This document shows, one piece after another, positions 34,476 through 44,419 of a stretch of 64,000 nt of DNA. The position numbers and the translations under genes are program-made. The notes under the pieces are model-generated. The model saw only the letters and a list, made by a program, of their open reading frames with translations. It did not search any database and was not told where the DNA came from. The stretch is from Pigmentiphaga sp. (lineage in GTDB: Bacteria > Pseudomonadota > Gammaproteobacteria > Burkholderiales > Burkholderiaceae_B), in the NCBI GenBank assembly GCA_023228945.1, contig JALOAI010000025.1, positions 1-64,000 on the forward strand, written 5' to 3'. The stretch's first letter is position 1; each line of letters opens with the position of its first letter.

Positions 34476-36569
34476 ATGACACATCCCCGCTGGCTGCATC
34501 CGCGCTGGGCGCTCACCGCCCTGGCTACCGCCCTCGCCACCACGACACACGCACAGGGCACCGGTATCAGCGCCAAGGGCAACACGGGAGGGTTGGTCAT
34601 CCCATCGGCATGGGTGCTGGAGTCCGGCACGGTGGCGGCCACCGCCGGTAACTATATGGAGCCCCGCATTCCGGACCCCAGCAAACGCCGAAACGACTCC
34701 TTCGGGGTAGGGTTGCTGCCTTATGTCGAACTTTTCGGCCGCTTCGTCGACTACCAATACGACGACGTCCAACCCCGCCCGGGCACGAATGTTACCGGCC
34801 CGCGCGACCTTTCCGCCAACCTCAAGATCCAGTTGCCGTCGCTGGCCGAGCAGCTCCCCGACTTCGCCTTCGGTATCAATGATATCGGCGGCGCCGCCGC
34901 GCACTTCAAAAGCATCTACGGCGTGGCTTCCGATCAATGGGGCCCGGTACGGTGGTCGGCCGGGGTGGCACATGGCAAGGCCAAGGACAGCCGCGGCAGA
35001 ATGTTCCATGGCGTGTTCGGCGGCGTGGAAGTGCTGGTGGGCCGCACCGGGCTTGCGGTCTTGGCCGAGTACGATGGCCAGCAGTCCCATGCCGGCATAC
35101 GCTACTACTCGCCCGAGCTGCCATGGCTGGGCAATGCCCAATTCGTGGGTACCGCGCAACGCTCATTCCGCGCCAAGGACGCCCAGGGCAATCGAGTGGA
35201 CGCCACCAGCGTGGCGCTGAGCTTGATCGTACCTTTTGGCAGCAATGCGCGCAGCGCACAGCATTACAGCCCTCCAGCCAGCCGCACACTGCCCGAACTG
35301 GATGAAGCGGCCGAACGCGCCGCGGCACAGGCGCCACTCGATCCCGCGGAGGTACGCGAGCGCCTTACCCGGCTCCAGGCGGCCTTGGTCGGTGCGGGTC
35401 TGGAACGTATCCGGGTCGGCATGGCCGACAATCGCTTGGTGGTCGAGTACGAGAACCACCGCTATGCGCAAAATGAAGCCGATGCTTTGGGCATCGTGCT
35501 CGGCCTGGCTGCCGAACACGCGCCGCGCCAGGTACTCCGGGTTTACGCCGTTACCGTCAAGGCGGGGCAGCGCCAGTATGAAACCTCGATCAGCGCCGCT
35601 CGCTTCCGACAGTTTTTGCGCGACGGCAACTGGGGCCCGGCACGCGCCACTCTCTGGTCGGGCAACAAGCCCGATTACGATCCAGCGGAGGTCCGGTGGC
35701 TTTCGGATCAGCCCACGAGCCGGAGCTGGGCGCGCTTTGAACTCGCGCCGCGCATAAGCTCTTACGTAGGGACCGAGGTGGGCGCCTTCGATTATTCGCT
35801 GGCCGCCGACTGGCAGGCCTTTGTTCCCCTCTGGCGAGGCGCCGAATTCTACGGCAGCTACGTGACCCCCATTCACGACTCGGAGAACTTCCGCGAAGGT
35901 GAAGTGTTTTACCCTTCCCGCCAGCGCAGGGGCGTGCGCGCGGCTCATGTGAGCCAGGCGATTTGGCTGCATCCCAGGCTGCTCAACGTGATCAGCCTGG
36001 GGCAATTTAATTACCACTATTACGGCGCGCAGAACCAAACCTTGTTCTTCGTGCCGGGCCGCGCCGATACCGTCAATCTGCGGCTGACTCGCCTGCGCCA
36101 CAAACACGAACACGAACAATATCCCGACCAGCAAAACTACAGTCTGTCGTATACCCTGCGTCTGAACGAAGGCGATACGTGGATCGAGGGTGGCTACGCC
36201 CGTTTCGTGGACGGCAGCCACGGCCCGACCCTGAACTTCACGCGCTGGTTCGGTGATTTCAACGTTCAGGTACACGCGCGCCGCGTGGATGGCAGCACGA
36301 CCGCCGGGATACGCCTCGCCTTCCCGCTGACGCCCCGCCAGGGCATGCGCCCCTATCCGGTGACATTCGCTGGTACCAGCCAATTCTCGTATGGTGTGGA
36401 AACCCGCGTGTCGTCGGCCGGCTCCAATGTCGTCACTCGTGGCGGCAATACGATTCCGCTCGACTACAACGCCGATACGCAATTGCTCAATCGAGGACGC
36501 ATCGGCGAAGCCTACTTCGGTAATCAATTGCCACGGATGCGTGAGGCTTTTTATCGATATGCGCTTTGA
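34476..36569 (+). CDS. YjbH-like outer-membrane exopolysaccharide-associated protein
   Basis: A 697-residue YjbH-family (DUF940) protein. A signal peptide (ALTALATALATTTHAQ, cleaved near residue 28) precedes GNTGGLVIPSAWVLESGTVAATAGNY, the family's typical first strand. Alternating beta segments, a DPSKRRNDSFGVGLLPYVELFGRF motif, and an aromatic C-terminus (FYRYAL) fit an outer-membrane barrel. In E. coli yjbH sits in yjbEFGH for exopolysaccharide production; none of yjbE, F or G is adjacent here. The ATG at 34476 is chosen because it gives a proper signal peptide. Confidence 0.8.
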   Translation: MTHPRWLHPRWALTALATALATTTHAQGTGISAKGNTGGLVIPSAWVLESGTVAATAGNYMEPRIPDPSKRRNDSFGVGLLPYVELFGRFVDYQYDDVQPRPGTNVTGPRDLSANLKIQLPSLAEQLPDFAFGINDIGGAAAHFKSIYGVASDQWGPVRWSAGVAHGKAKDSRGRMFHGVFGGVEVLVGRTGLAVLAEYDGQQSHAGIRYYSPELPWLGNAQFVGTAQRSFRAKDAQGNRVDATSVALSLIVPFGSNARSAQHYSPPASRTLPELDEAAERAAAQAPLDPAEVRERLTRLQAALVGAGLERIRVGMADNRLVVEYENHRYAQNEADALGIVLGLAAEHAPRQVLRVYAVTVKAGQRQYETSISAARFRQFLRDGNWGPARATLWSGNKPDYDPAEVRWLSDQPTSRSWARFELAPRISSYVGTEVGAFDYSLAADWQAFVPLWRGAEFYGSYVTPIHDSENFREGEVFYPSRQRRGVRAAHVSQAIWLHPRLLNVISLGQFNYHYYGAQNQTLFFVPGRADTVNLRLTRLRHKHEHEQYPDQQNYSLSYTLRLNEGDTWIEGGYARFVDGSHGPTLNFTRWFGDFNVQVHARRVDGSTTAGIRLAFPLTPRQGMRPYPVTFAGTSQFSYGVETRVSSAGSNVVTRGGNTIPLDYNADTQLLNRGRIGEAYFGNQLPRMREAFYRYAL

Positions 36570-36881
36570 TCTCGCCAGCCGGATTTAAGCGGGCGGTGCA
36601 TTTGCCGTAAACACGGTGCGTCAAGTTAGAGGCGGGTCGGTGCTGTTTGGCCGCCCGTTCCGACTTTTTCCCTACGTCATGACACCGCCCTGTTTTGGCC
36701 CACTCTCCATGACGCGCGGTTCACCTTTGCGCGTGGCGAAAAACGCCCGCCGTTTTTGACACAAGTTTTTCTTCCGTTTTCCAAGCTTCCCGTTTACATT
36801 ACCGCGGGCTTTCGATAATGTGCCGCGTGCGGCCATAAAGTCGTGGCCTACCTCGCCTTCCGGCGCTTCAGGAGCCATCCA
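36570..36881. other. Intergenic region between the YjbH-like and lipoprotein genes
   Basis: A 312-bp gap without a credible ORF. It is less G+C-rich toward its right half, with TTTTTC, CTTTTT and AAGTTTTTC runs that could hold the lipoprotein promoter. No clear hairpin terminator or operator was found. Confidence 0.5.
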
Positions 36882-37727
36882 ATGAAAAAACCTCCCCTCT
36901 TCCGGTCACCGCTCAACGCCCGCTGGGTAGCCGCCCCCCTCAGTCTCGCCCTTCTGGCCGCCTGCGGCGGCAGCGACGACGACGGCCCCCCGCCGCAGCC
37001 CATCGTCAAGCACGTCGTCAATGGCCAGGTCGCGGTTGGCGCACTCGTCTCGGGCGCCACCGTCACCATTACCTGCGCCAATGGCGGCAGCGGCAGCGCG
37101 GTGCAGTCCGGCTCCAATGGCAGTTTCGAAATCACCCTCTCCGAAGGTTCCACCCTGCCCTGCGTCGGCGAGGCCGTGCTGCCTGGCACCAACAATGTCA
37201 TGCGTTCGGTGATCCCCGGCGGTACGCCCGCGATTACCCGCATCAATTTCTCGCCCCTCACCGACGCCTATGTGTCCTACCTCCTGGGCGGCACCAACAA
37301 GGGCGAAACCGTCGATCCCAAAACCCTGATCACCGGCAGCAGCAACTTGTTCACGATGCTGGTCAATTCGCGCCAGGCCTTCAACAGCGCAAAAGCGGGC
37401 TTCGAAGCCTACATCACCGGCAACACCGGCATTTCGCTGTCGGGTTTCGATTTCCTGTCCTCCAACATCGTCGTTGGCCAACCGTCGGATAATGCGCTGG
37501 AAAGCCTGGCAACCGTCCAGGTGCACTCCGACCCCAACGATCCGCTCAGCCCGCTGGTGCCGTTCCTCAACCCCGACGGCTCCGTTTCCGCCGCCGGCCG
37601 CGCCACCACCAACTTCGACGCTCCCGTCGTGACGCAAGCCGACATCCCGCCTTGCTCGGCGCCCGGCAATAGCTGCGGCGGCGAGGCCGGCCGCGAAGTC
37701 GTCATCACCGGCGGCTCCGGCACCTGA
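36882..37727 (+). CDS. Putative lipoprotein of unknown function
   Basis: A 281-residue protein with a type II signal peptide ending in LALLAACGGS (lipid-modified Cys near residue 28). The start has CAGGAG eight bases upstream. A Carboxypeptidase-regulatory-like beta segment (VNGQVAVGALVSGATVTITC, then GSNGSFEITL) is followed by an unrecognised domain and a Gly-rich, two-cysteine C-terminus. Such segments occur in surface lipoproteins of betaproteobacteria. Function unknown. It lies downstream of the YjbH-like gene but 312 bp away, so co-expression is unproven. Confidence 0.75.
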   Translation: MKKPPLFRSPLNARWVAAPLSLALLAACGGSDDDGPPPQPIVKHVVNGQVAVGALVSGATVTITCANGGSGSAVQSGSNGSFEITLSEGSTLPCVGEAVLPGTNNVMRSVIPGGTPAITRINFSPLTDAYVSYLLGGTNKGETVDPKTLITGSSNLFTMLVNSRQAFNSAKAGFEAYITGNTGISLSGFDFLSSNIVVGQPSDNALESLATVQVHSDPNDPLSPLVPFLNPDGSVSAAGRATTNFDAPVVTQADIPPCSAPGNSCGGEAGREVVITGGSGT

Positions 37728-37797
37728 TAGTCCTTGCCGCCACGCCGCCGCCCAGCGCGGCGGCCGGCATAGGCCGGCGGCACCGTCCGCAACACCT

Positions 37798-37834
37798 CCC
37801 TACGCCGCGGATAACGCGACGTAGGGATTTTTTT
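37798..37834 (+). terminator. Intrinsic terminator after the lipoprotein gene
   Basis: CCCTACG and CGTAGGG flank a 15-base loop, followed by ATTTTTTT. Confidence 0.75.
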
Positions 37835-37843
37835 GCCGCCGCC

Positions 37844-37909
37844 GGGCCGCCGCCCAAGCAAAAAGCCCCCTGGGGAGCAGCGCCGCCGCGTAGCGGCAAG
37901 CGTGGGGGC
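37844..37909. repeat. Single copy of the palindromic repeat (family 1), inverse orientation to 30652
   Basis: It reads GGGCCGCCG, AAGCAAAAAGCCCCC, TGGGG, TAGCGGCAAGC, GTGGGGGC. AAGCCCCC pairs with GGGGGCTT and is followed by TCTTTTTTT for the plus strand; the opposite strand also ends in T-rich sequence. It lies between convergent genes. Confidence 0.82.
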
Positions 37910-37980
37910 TTCTTTTTTTGCGGGCGGCAAGAGCGACACGCCTTTTGCGCCGGCGTGGCCCCGCATCGAGCAGCGCTGGT

Positions 37981-39093
37981 TCAATCTTCCATCGCCGGAT
38001 AATCGATGTAGCCGTGCTCGCCGCCGCCGTACAGCGTGTCGCGGTCCAGCGCTGCCAACGGCGCGTTCCGGCGCAACCGTTCGACCAGATCGGGGTTGCT
38101 AATGAAGGGACGGCCAAAGGCGACGAGATCGGCTTCGCCGCTGGCGACGGTTCGCTCCGCCAGCGCCAGGTCGTAACCATTATTGACCATCCAGGCCGCC
38201 CGTCCTCCCGCCTCGCGATAAGCTCGGCGCAGCGCGGCGTAGTCGAAGGGTCTGTCGCCCTGCTGGTGATCACGGGCGCCTCCAGTGGCGCCCTCGATGA
38301 TGTGCACATACGACAAGGCATGCTCCGCCAGACCACGCACGACATGCTCGAACAGCGGCTGCGGCTGTGGCTCAAGAGCGTCGTTGGCCGGAGTGACGGG
38401 CGACAGGCGAATCCCGGTGCGCGCAGCGCCGATCTCGGTGGCAATCGCTCGCACCACTTCAAATAGAAGGCGTGCCCGGTTTTCGATGCTGCCGCCGTAG
38501 GCATCACTGCGATGATTGGAGCCGCTGCGCAAGAACTGGTCGATGAGATAACCGTTGGCGGCATGAATCTCGACCCCGTCGAAGCCCGCTTCGATGGCCG
38601 CCCTCGCGGCACGGCGGAAGTCGTCGACGATGCCGGGCAATTCGTCGGTTTCGAGCGCCCGCGGCACCGAAGTCGGCACGAAGCGGCCGCCATCGGCATC
38701 CACGAGGTAGGTATTGGCCTTGGCCTGGATGGCGGACGGCGCGACCGGCGCCTGGCCGCCGGGCTGCAACGAGCTGTGCGAGATGCGCCCTACGTGCCAG
38801 AGTTGCACGACAATCTTGCCGCCCTTGGCGTGCACCGCCTCGGTCACCGCGCGCCAGCCGGCCAGCGCCTCCTCGCTGTAGAGCCCGGGTACGTCGGCGT
38901 AGCCCTGGCCCTGCTGCGAAATCGCCGTGGCCTCGGAGATCAGCAGGCCCGCGCTTGCGCGCTGCGCATAGTAGACGGCGGTGATCGGCAGCGGCACCGC
39001 GCGCGGGGAACGATTGCGCGTGAGCGGCGCCATGACGATACGATTGGCCAATGACAGGCCGGAAAGATCGAAGGGCTCGAACAAAATACTCAT
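37981..39093 (-). CDS. Old Yellow Enzyme-family NADH:flavin oxidoreductase (NemA type)
   Basis: A 370-residue FMN enzyme of the OYE family. LANRIVMAPLTRNRS at the N-terminus, QLWHVGRISH, and HAANGYLIDQFLRSGSNHR...DAYGGSIENR are diagnostic; the His-Ala-Ala-Asn quartet binds the substrate oxygen. It reduces activated C=C bonds or nitro groups with NAD(P)H. The ATG at 39093 gives the family length; only a weak ribosome site is visible. It converges on the lipoprotein gene. Confidence 0.93.
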   Translation of the reverse strand: MSILFEPFDLSGLSLANRIVMAPLTRNRSPRAVPLPITAVYYAQRASAGLLISEATAISQQGQGYADVPGLYSEEALAGWRAVTEAVHAKGGKIVVQLWHVGRISHSSLQPGGQAPVAPSAIQAKANTYLVDADGGRFVPTSVPRALETDELPGIVDDFRRAARAAIEAGFDGVEIHAANGYLIDQFLRSGSNHRSDAYGGSIENRARLLFEVVRAIATEIGAARTGIRLSPVTPANDALEPQPQPLFEHVVRGLAEHALSYVHIIEGATGGARDHQQGDRPFDYAALRRAYREAGGRAAWMVNNGYDLALAERTVASGEADLVAFGRPFISNPDLVERLRRNAPLAALDRDTLYGGGEHGYIDYPAMED

Positions 39094-39248
39094 GGAATCG
39101 GGGGTTCTCTCAAAAGGTAAAGGATCGGAAACCGCCGCGGCCTGCGCGTAAGCCGCCGGGCCGCGACGCTCGCGGTACCGTTTCGGGCACCGCGCCGGCG
39201 GACAGGCCGGTCGGTTGGCTCCGTTTGAAACCTCGTTCCGGCGCTGGT

Positions 39249-39330
39249 GAAGAATTCCAGCCTTGCGGCCCAAGCTTCTCTGTCCCCATTCGGGGGAGCC
39301 TTCGGCTCCAGCAGATTTGCCCTCGCTAAC
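39249..39330. repeat. 82-bp structured dispersed repeat, copy 1 (family 2)
   Basis: Aligns without gaps to 59432-59513; 68 of 82 positions match by eye. On the minus strand it starts GTTAGCGAGG and holds GGAGCC-GAA-GGCTCC and a GCC-GCAA-GGC hairpin with a GNRA loop. The stop codon of the PAP2 gene lies in its first bases. Confidence 0.85.
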
Positions 39331-40003
39331 TCCAGCGCAGCCGCGCGCGGCGCACCTGCACTTCGACTTCTCCGGTATGGGGGTCGCGCGAGATGCGCCG
39401 GGTGTAGCGCTGCTCGATATCGAACCAGCTCGCCACCTGGTACCACACGCCATAGCGCATCTGGTGCACCGGATGATAGACCTGCTGCCATGACAGGAAG
39501 CCAACCAGCGGCAGGACGACCAGCAGCATGCGCCAGGGCGCCTGCAGGCTGGGCCGCTGCGCCAGCGCCAACGCCGCCGCCATAAAACCCACCGTGGCGC
39601 CGAATAGGGTCTCGGCCAAGGTGTGGTCGAGCCGCCAGACCAGGGCGCACGCCACGGCCAGGGCCACCAGCACTCCGCCCGCCACGCCCACCCGCCGCGC
39701 CAGCGGCGAGGTGCCGGCCATCAACAGCCCGCCCAGCGTGGGATACAGGGCCGCGGCGAACATGGCATGGCCGCTGACGTTGTAAAGCTTCCAATCGGGT
39801 ATGGACCAGCCGAAAAGGTCGAAGGCGAGCTTGCCGGCCACGATGGTGATCGTGGCGCCTGCGAGCGCCAGGCACCAGATCAGCGCGGCGCGCCACTGCC
39901 GCTGCAGCAGCAGCACCAGCGCCATGCCGGCCGCCAGCGGCAGCACCCAGGCACTGTCGCCAGCGTGGAGAAAATTGTGTAAGGTGAAAACGCGAGAATC
40001 CAT
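39326..40003 (-). CDS. PAP2-superfamily membrane phosphatase-like protein
   Basis: A 225-residue protein with about five membrane helices. The PAP2 core is present in part: SGHAMFAAALYPTL and RLDHTLAETLFGATVG. The first phosphatase motif (K-x6-RP) is not seen and the last Asp is Glu (HTLAE), so activity may be altered. The ATG at 40003 was chosen because upstream sequence is Cys/Pro-rich and unlike a membrane protein. Such proteins dephosphorylate lipid phosphates or undecaprenyl pyrophosphate. Its TAG stop falls in the 82-bp repeat. Confidence 0.75.
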   Translation of the reverse strand: MDSRVFTLHNFLHAGDSAWVLPLAAGMALVLLLQRQWRAALIWCLALAGATITIVAGKLAFDLFGWSIPDWKLYNVSGHAMFAAALYPTLGGLLMAGTSPLARRVGVAGGVLVALAVACALVWRLDHTLAETLFGATVGFMAAALALAQRPSLQAPWRMLLVVLPLVGFLSWQQVYHPVHQMRYGVWYQVASWFDIEQRYTRRISRDPHTGEVEVQVRRARLRWS

Positions 40004-40415
40004 GAGGCCGCTGTAATGAGGACGTGGGCAACGTCCGGCAGGGCACCCGCACGGGAAGAGAAGACCCTTCTGCACCGCGCCTTTGGCTTGCTACTCGCTG
40101 GGAATCGGGGTGGATACCGGCAACACAAGCTCCCGGGCGCGATACTGGGCAGGCAAGCCGGCGTGCTTCGCGAATCGAGGAAGCCAGGAACCCAGCCTGT
40201 GGCCGGGCCGACGTTCATTGTAGAGGAAAGAACGGACCGCACGCGAACGGATCGGCGGCGGGCGGCAGACCGCGAGGGACGCCGTCGTGATCGGGCTAAC
40301 GCCAACCAGCCGCCACGGAGCCGGGCGGTGCAAATCGACCCAATCCGGGGAGAGTAGACTCTAAACGGACGGGTTCCTGTAATATTGCATGAAATTGAAT
40401 GTAAAAGGAGAAATC
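40004..40415. other. Non-coding gap before the ThDP enzyme gene
   Basis: About 410 bp with no credible gene. The right end is AT-rich (CTGTAATATTGC) and has a TAATAT -10-like element at 40380-40385; no convincing -35 is seen. A strong ribosome site AAAAGGAG lies at 40403-40410. Confidence 0.5.
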
Positions 40416-42062
40416 GTGAAAGTCTATGAAGCCATTGCCCGCGGATTGTCGGACCTCGGGTGCACGGAGATGTTTGGCGTCCTCGGAGACGGGTGCGTGT
40501 ACGTCATCGACAGCTTTCGCCGTGACTACGGGCGCTATGTACCGGCAGTTCATGAAGGTAGTGCCGTATTGATGGCACAGGGTTGGGCACGTGTGGCCGG
40601 AAAAGTCGGCGTGGCTGCCGTCACCCACGGTCCCGGACTCACGAACACCGTCACGGCCCTGGTCGAAGGCGCCAAGGCCGGCACTCCCATGGTGCTGCTG
40701 GTCGGTGATACCCCGGTGACCGACCGCGAACACGCCCAGAACGTAGATCAGCGGGGGCTGGTTGCCGCAACCGGCGCAGGCTTCGAGATGCTGCGCAGCC
40801 CCGAAACCGTGGCCGAGGATCTGGCGCGTGCGTTTTATCGGGCCCATGATGAACATCGACCCATCGTGCTCAATATGCCGGTGGAGTTCCAATGGCAGGA
40901 AGTCGTCTACGAGAAGCCTTACCTGCGCCTGCCCGAAACACGCAGCGTCATTGCCAGCAGCAAGGATATGGATGACGCGATCGGCATCATTGCCTCGTCG
41001 CGCCTGCCGGTGGTGCTTGCCGGGCGTGGCGTGAGCGACCCGCAAGCCGAGGCCGCGGTGTTGCGCTTTGCGCGTCGCATCGAGGCTCCCGTGGCAACCT
41101 CCTTGCGCGGAAAAGGTCTGTTCAACGATGATCCGTTCCACCTCGGCATCTCCGGAACCGTGAGCCATGAGGTGGCACTCGACGTCATCGGTCGCAGCGA
41201 CTGCTTGATTGTGTTTGGCGCCAGCCTGAACAAATACACGTCGGGCGAGCGGGGCCTGACCCGCGGCAAACGCATTGTCCAGATCAATCCGGTGGCGAGC
41301 GAACTGGGGCGCTGCACGCCGGTAACCGTCGGTCTGGTCGGTGATCCTGGATTAACGGCCGATGCCATGGTCGAGTGGCTGGATGAAGCCGAAATTCCGG
41401 GCTCCGGCGCGCGCAACGACGATCTGCTCGAGGAGCTCAAGAACTATCACGAGAACGCGCAAAAGAAACTCGTGCATTCGACGCCAGCCGGAACCGTCGA
41501 TCTTTACGAGGTGGCCTTCGCGCTGGAAGAGGCGCTGCCGAAGGATCGGGTGTTCGTGACCGGCTCCGGGCGTTTCATGTTCGCGTTCTGGAGCGTGATT
41601 TCGGTGCCGAATCCGCAGTCGTACGTGGATGGCAACGGCTTCTCGTCCATCGGCATCGGCGAGGCCACGGCCATGGGCGCGGCCAGAGCGGCCGGAGACC
41701 GGCCAACCCTGCTCGTCACCGGTGATGGCGGCTTCATGCTCAGCGGGCTGAGCGAACTGGCCACCGCCGTGGCCGAGCAACTGGACTTGGTGGTGGTCGT
41801 CGCCAACGATGGCAGCTACGGCGCGGAGCACATTGCCCTGACCATGCACGACATGGACCCGGACATCTCGCTGCTGCCGTCGCGTGATTTCGCGCGCATC
41901 GCCGAGGCTTTCGGCTGCCAGGGCTTAACCGTGACCAGCAGTGCCGAACTGCAGGCCGCGATGGCCGCCATCGCCACGCGCGACCGCAAGCGCCCGCTGG
42001 TGATCGACGTCAAGATCGACCCCGCGTCGGTCTATGGCGGGGCCGCCGTTGCGCGCCCGTAG
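40416..42062 (+). CDS. Thiamine diphosphate-dependent enzyme (acetolactate synthase-like)
   Basis: A 548-residue ThDP enzyme. The N-terminal PYR domain has the catalytic Glu in VHEGSAVLMAQGWAR; a central TPP_enzyme_M domain spans about residues 190-325; the PP domain has VTGDGGFMLSGLSELATAV and NDGSYG, the Mg/ThDP motif. GTG at 40416 is chosen for the AAAAGGAG site five bases upstream. FAD-binding cannot be read with confidence. It is alone, with no regulatory small subunit, so a decarboxylase of the benzoylformate or sulfoacetaldehyde type is as likely as acetolactate synthase. Neighbour is tRNA-Leu. Confidence 0.85.
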   Translation: MKVYEAIARGLSDLGCTEMFGVLGDGCVYVIDSFRRDYGRYVPAVHEGSAVLMAQGWARVAGKVGVAAVTHGPGLTNTVTALVEGAKAGTPMVLLVGDTPVTDREHAQNVDQRGLVAATGAGFEMLRSPETVAEDLARAFYRAHDEHRPIVLNMPVEFQWQEVVYEKPYLRLPETRSVIASSKDMDDAIGIIASSRLPVVLAGRGVSDPQAEAAVLRFARRIEAPVATSLRGKGLFNDDPFHLGISGTVSHEVALDVIGRSDCLIVFGASLNKYTSGERGLTRGKRIVQINPVASELGRCTPVTVGLVGDPGLTADAMVEWLDEAEIPGSGARNDDLLEELKNYHENAQKKLVHSTPAGTVDLYEVAFALEEALPKDRVFVTGSGRFMFAFWSVISVPNPQSYVDGNGFSSIGIGEATAMGAARAAGDRPTLLVTGDGGFMLSGLSELATAVAEQLDLVVVVANDGSYGAEHIALTMHDMDPDISLLPSRDFARIAEAFGCQGLTVTSSAELQAAMAAIATRDRKRPLVIDVKIDPASVYGGAAVARP

Positions 42063-42082
42063 GGAAACGCCAGCCTGAAAAC

Positions 42083-42106
42083 AAAAAACCCTTGTAAATC
42101 AAGGGT
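42083..42106 (-). terminator. Terminator of tRNA-Leu
   Basis: On the minus strand ACCCTTG-ATTTA-CAAGGGT is followed by TTTTTT, just after the tRNA 3' end. Confidence 0.8.
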
Positions 42107-42110
42107 ATCG

Positions 42111-42195
42111 TGGTGCGAGGAGGGGGACTCGAACCCCCACACCTTGCGGCGTCAGGACCTAAACCTGGTGCGTCTACCAATTTCGCCATCCTCGC
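42111..42195 (-). tRNA. tRNA-Leu (anticodon UAG)
   Basis: 85 nt including the encoded CCA. Acceptor arms GCGAGGA and TCCTCGC pair. The anticodon loop TTTAGGT holds TAG, reading CUA. A variable arm of the type II class is present, and the T-loop is GGTTCGAGTCC. Confidence 0.95.
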
Positions 42196-42327
42196 GGCAC
42201 CGCTGCCCGTCGCTTGCGCGGCGGGCAATTCGGTATTGTAACGCACAGCGGGCGTACAATGATGGGCTTTGCCAGATTTGCGTTGAATCCACTGGCCACC
42301 GCACGGCAAGAACCGCGCACCTCCATC

Positions 42328-43551
42328 ATGAACCCACGCTTCGAACTCTTGCAGGCCTACCCCTTCGAGCGGCTACGCGCCCTTTTCCAAGGGGTCGCGC
42401 CGCCCTCGGGCATGCGGCCCATCCCTCTCTCGCTGGGCGAGCCGAAACATGCCACCCCCGAGTTCATCCGACAGGCGTTGTGCCAGAACCTCGGCGGTCT
42501 GGCGGCGTACCCGGCCACGCGCGGCCCCCTGGCCTTGCGCCAGGTGATCGCGGAGTGGCTGGAACGCCGCTACGGAGTTCCCCTTCCCGACGCCGACCGC
42601 CAGGTGCTGCCGGTGCTGGGTTCGCGCGAAGCGCTCTTTGCCTTTGCCCAGGTGGTGGTCGACCCCACCGGCCAGGATGTGGTCGTTTGCCCCAATCCTT
42701 TCTACCAGATCTACGAGGGCGCGGCCCTGCTCGCCGGCGCCGAGCCGGTGTACGTCAATGCCGATCCGCAGCGCGATTTCAACGCCGATTGGGGGTCGGT
42801 CAGCGACGCGCAATGGCGGCGCACGGCGCTGGTCTATGTGTGTTCGCCCGGCAATCCGGCCGGCAATGTGATGGGTCTCGACGAATGGCGCCAGTTATTC
42901 ACCCTGGCCGAGCGCTACGGGTTTGTGATCGCCGCCGATGAATGCTATAGCGAGATCTATCGCGACGAAGCCAGGCCGCCCCTGGGCGCTTTGCAGGCCG
43001 CGCATCAACTGGGCAATACCGATTACCGCAACCTGGTGGTGTTTTCCAGCCTGTCCAAGCGATCCAACGTGCCCGGCCTGCGGTCGGGGTTCGTGGCGGG
43101 CGATGCGGCCTTGCTTGAAAAATTCCTGCTCTACCGCACCTATCATGGCAGCGCCATGAGCGATACCGTGGCCGCGGCCAGTATCGCGGCCTGGCAGGAC
43201 GAAGCCCACGTTCAAGAGAATCGTCGCTTGTATCGAGACAAGTTCGACGCCATCCTGCCCATTCTGCAACCCGTGCTCGAGGTGCCCTCGCCGCCGGCGT
43301 CGTTCTACCTTTGGGTGGGCACCCCTATCCCCGACACCGAATTCGCGCGGGCGCTCTATCAGGCCGAGGGAGTCACCGTTCTTCCCGGCAGCTATCTCGC
43401 CCGCGACAGCGGCGGGCGCAACCCCGGTGCCAACCGCGTGCGCATCGCGCTGGTGGCCACACCCGACGAATGCCTCGAAGGCGCCCAACGTATTGCGCGC
43501 TTTGCCACGAATCTCGCCTCCCGCACCGGAAGCCAGCCTTCCCTCCCGTGA
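42328..43551 (+). CDS. dapC: Succinyldiaminopimelate aminotransferase DapC
   Basis: A 407-residue fold-type I aminotransferase. The N-terminus MNPRFELLQAYPFERLRAL matches DapC of betaproteobacteria. PNPFYQIYEGAALLAGAE is family-typical, and the PLP lysine is in FSSLSKRSNVPGLRSGFVAG. It transfers an amino group to N-succinyl-2-amino-6-ketopimelate in lysine and peptidoglycan synthesis. It heads the dapC-dapD-dapE-prmB operon. Confidence 0.92.
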   Translation: MNPRFELLQAYPFERLRALFQGVAPPSGMRPIPLSLGEPKHATPEFIRQALCQNLGGLAAYPATRGPLALRQVIAEWLERRYGVPLPDADRQVLPVLGSREALFAFAQVVVDPTGQDVVVCPNPFYQIYEGAALLAGAEPVYVNADPQRDFNADWGSVSDAQWRRTALVYVCSPGNPAGNVMGLDEWRQLFTLAERYGFVIAADECYSEIYRDEARPPLGALQAAHQLGNTDYRNLVVFSSLSKRSNVPGLRSGFVAGDAALLEKFLLYRTYHGSAMSDTVAAASIAAWQDEAHVQENRRLYRDKFDAILPILQPVLEVPSPPASFYLWVGTPIPDTEFARALYQAEGVTVLPGSYLARDSGGRNPGANRVRIALVATPDECLEGAQRIARFATNLASRTGSQPSLP

Positions 43552-43591
43552 GAGCCCGGTTTTTTCAACGACGACAGCAAGGAAACCCGAC

Positions 43592-44413
<822 letters not shown>

Positions 44414-44419
44414 GCCTCC

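Noticed and set aside
40389..40391. ATG upstream of the ThDP enzyme as its start
   Set aside because: The in-frame GTG at 40416 has a much better ribosome site (AAAAGGAG) and the nine extra residues look like leader.
42111..42195. tRNA-Leu 3' end as an attachment site with a duplicate
   Set aside because: No second copy of the tRNA 3' sequence was found in the flanking 2 kb by eye.
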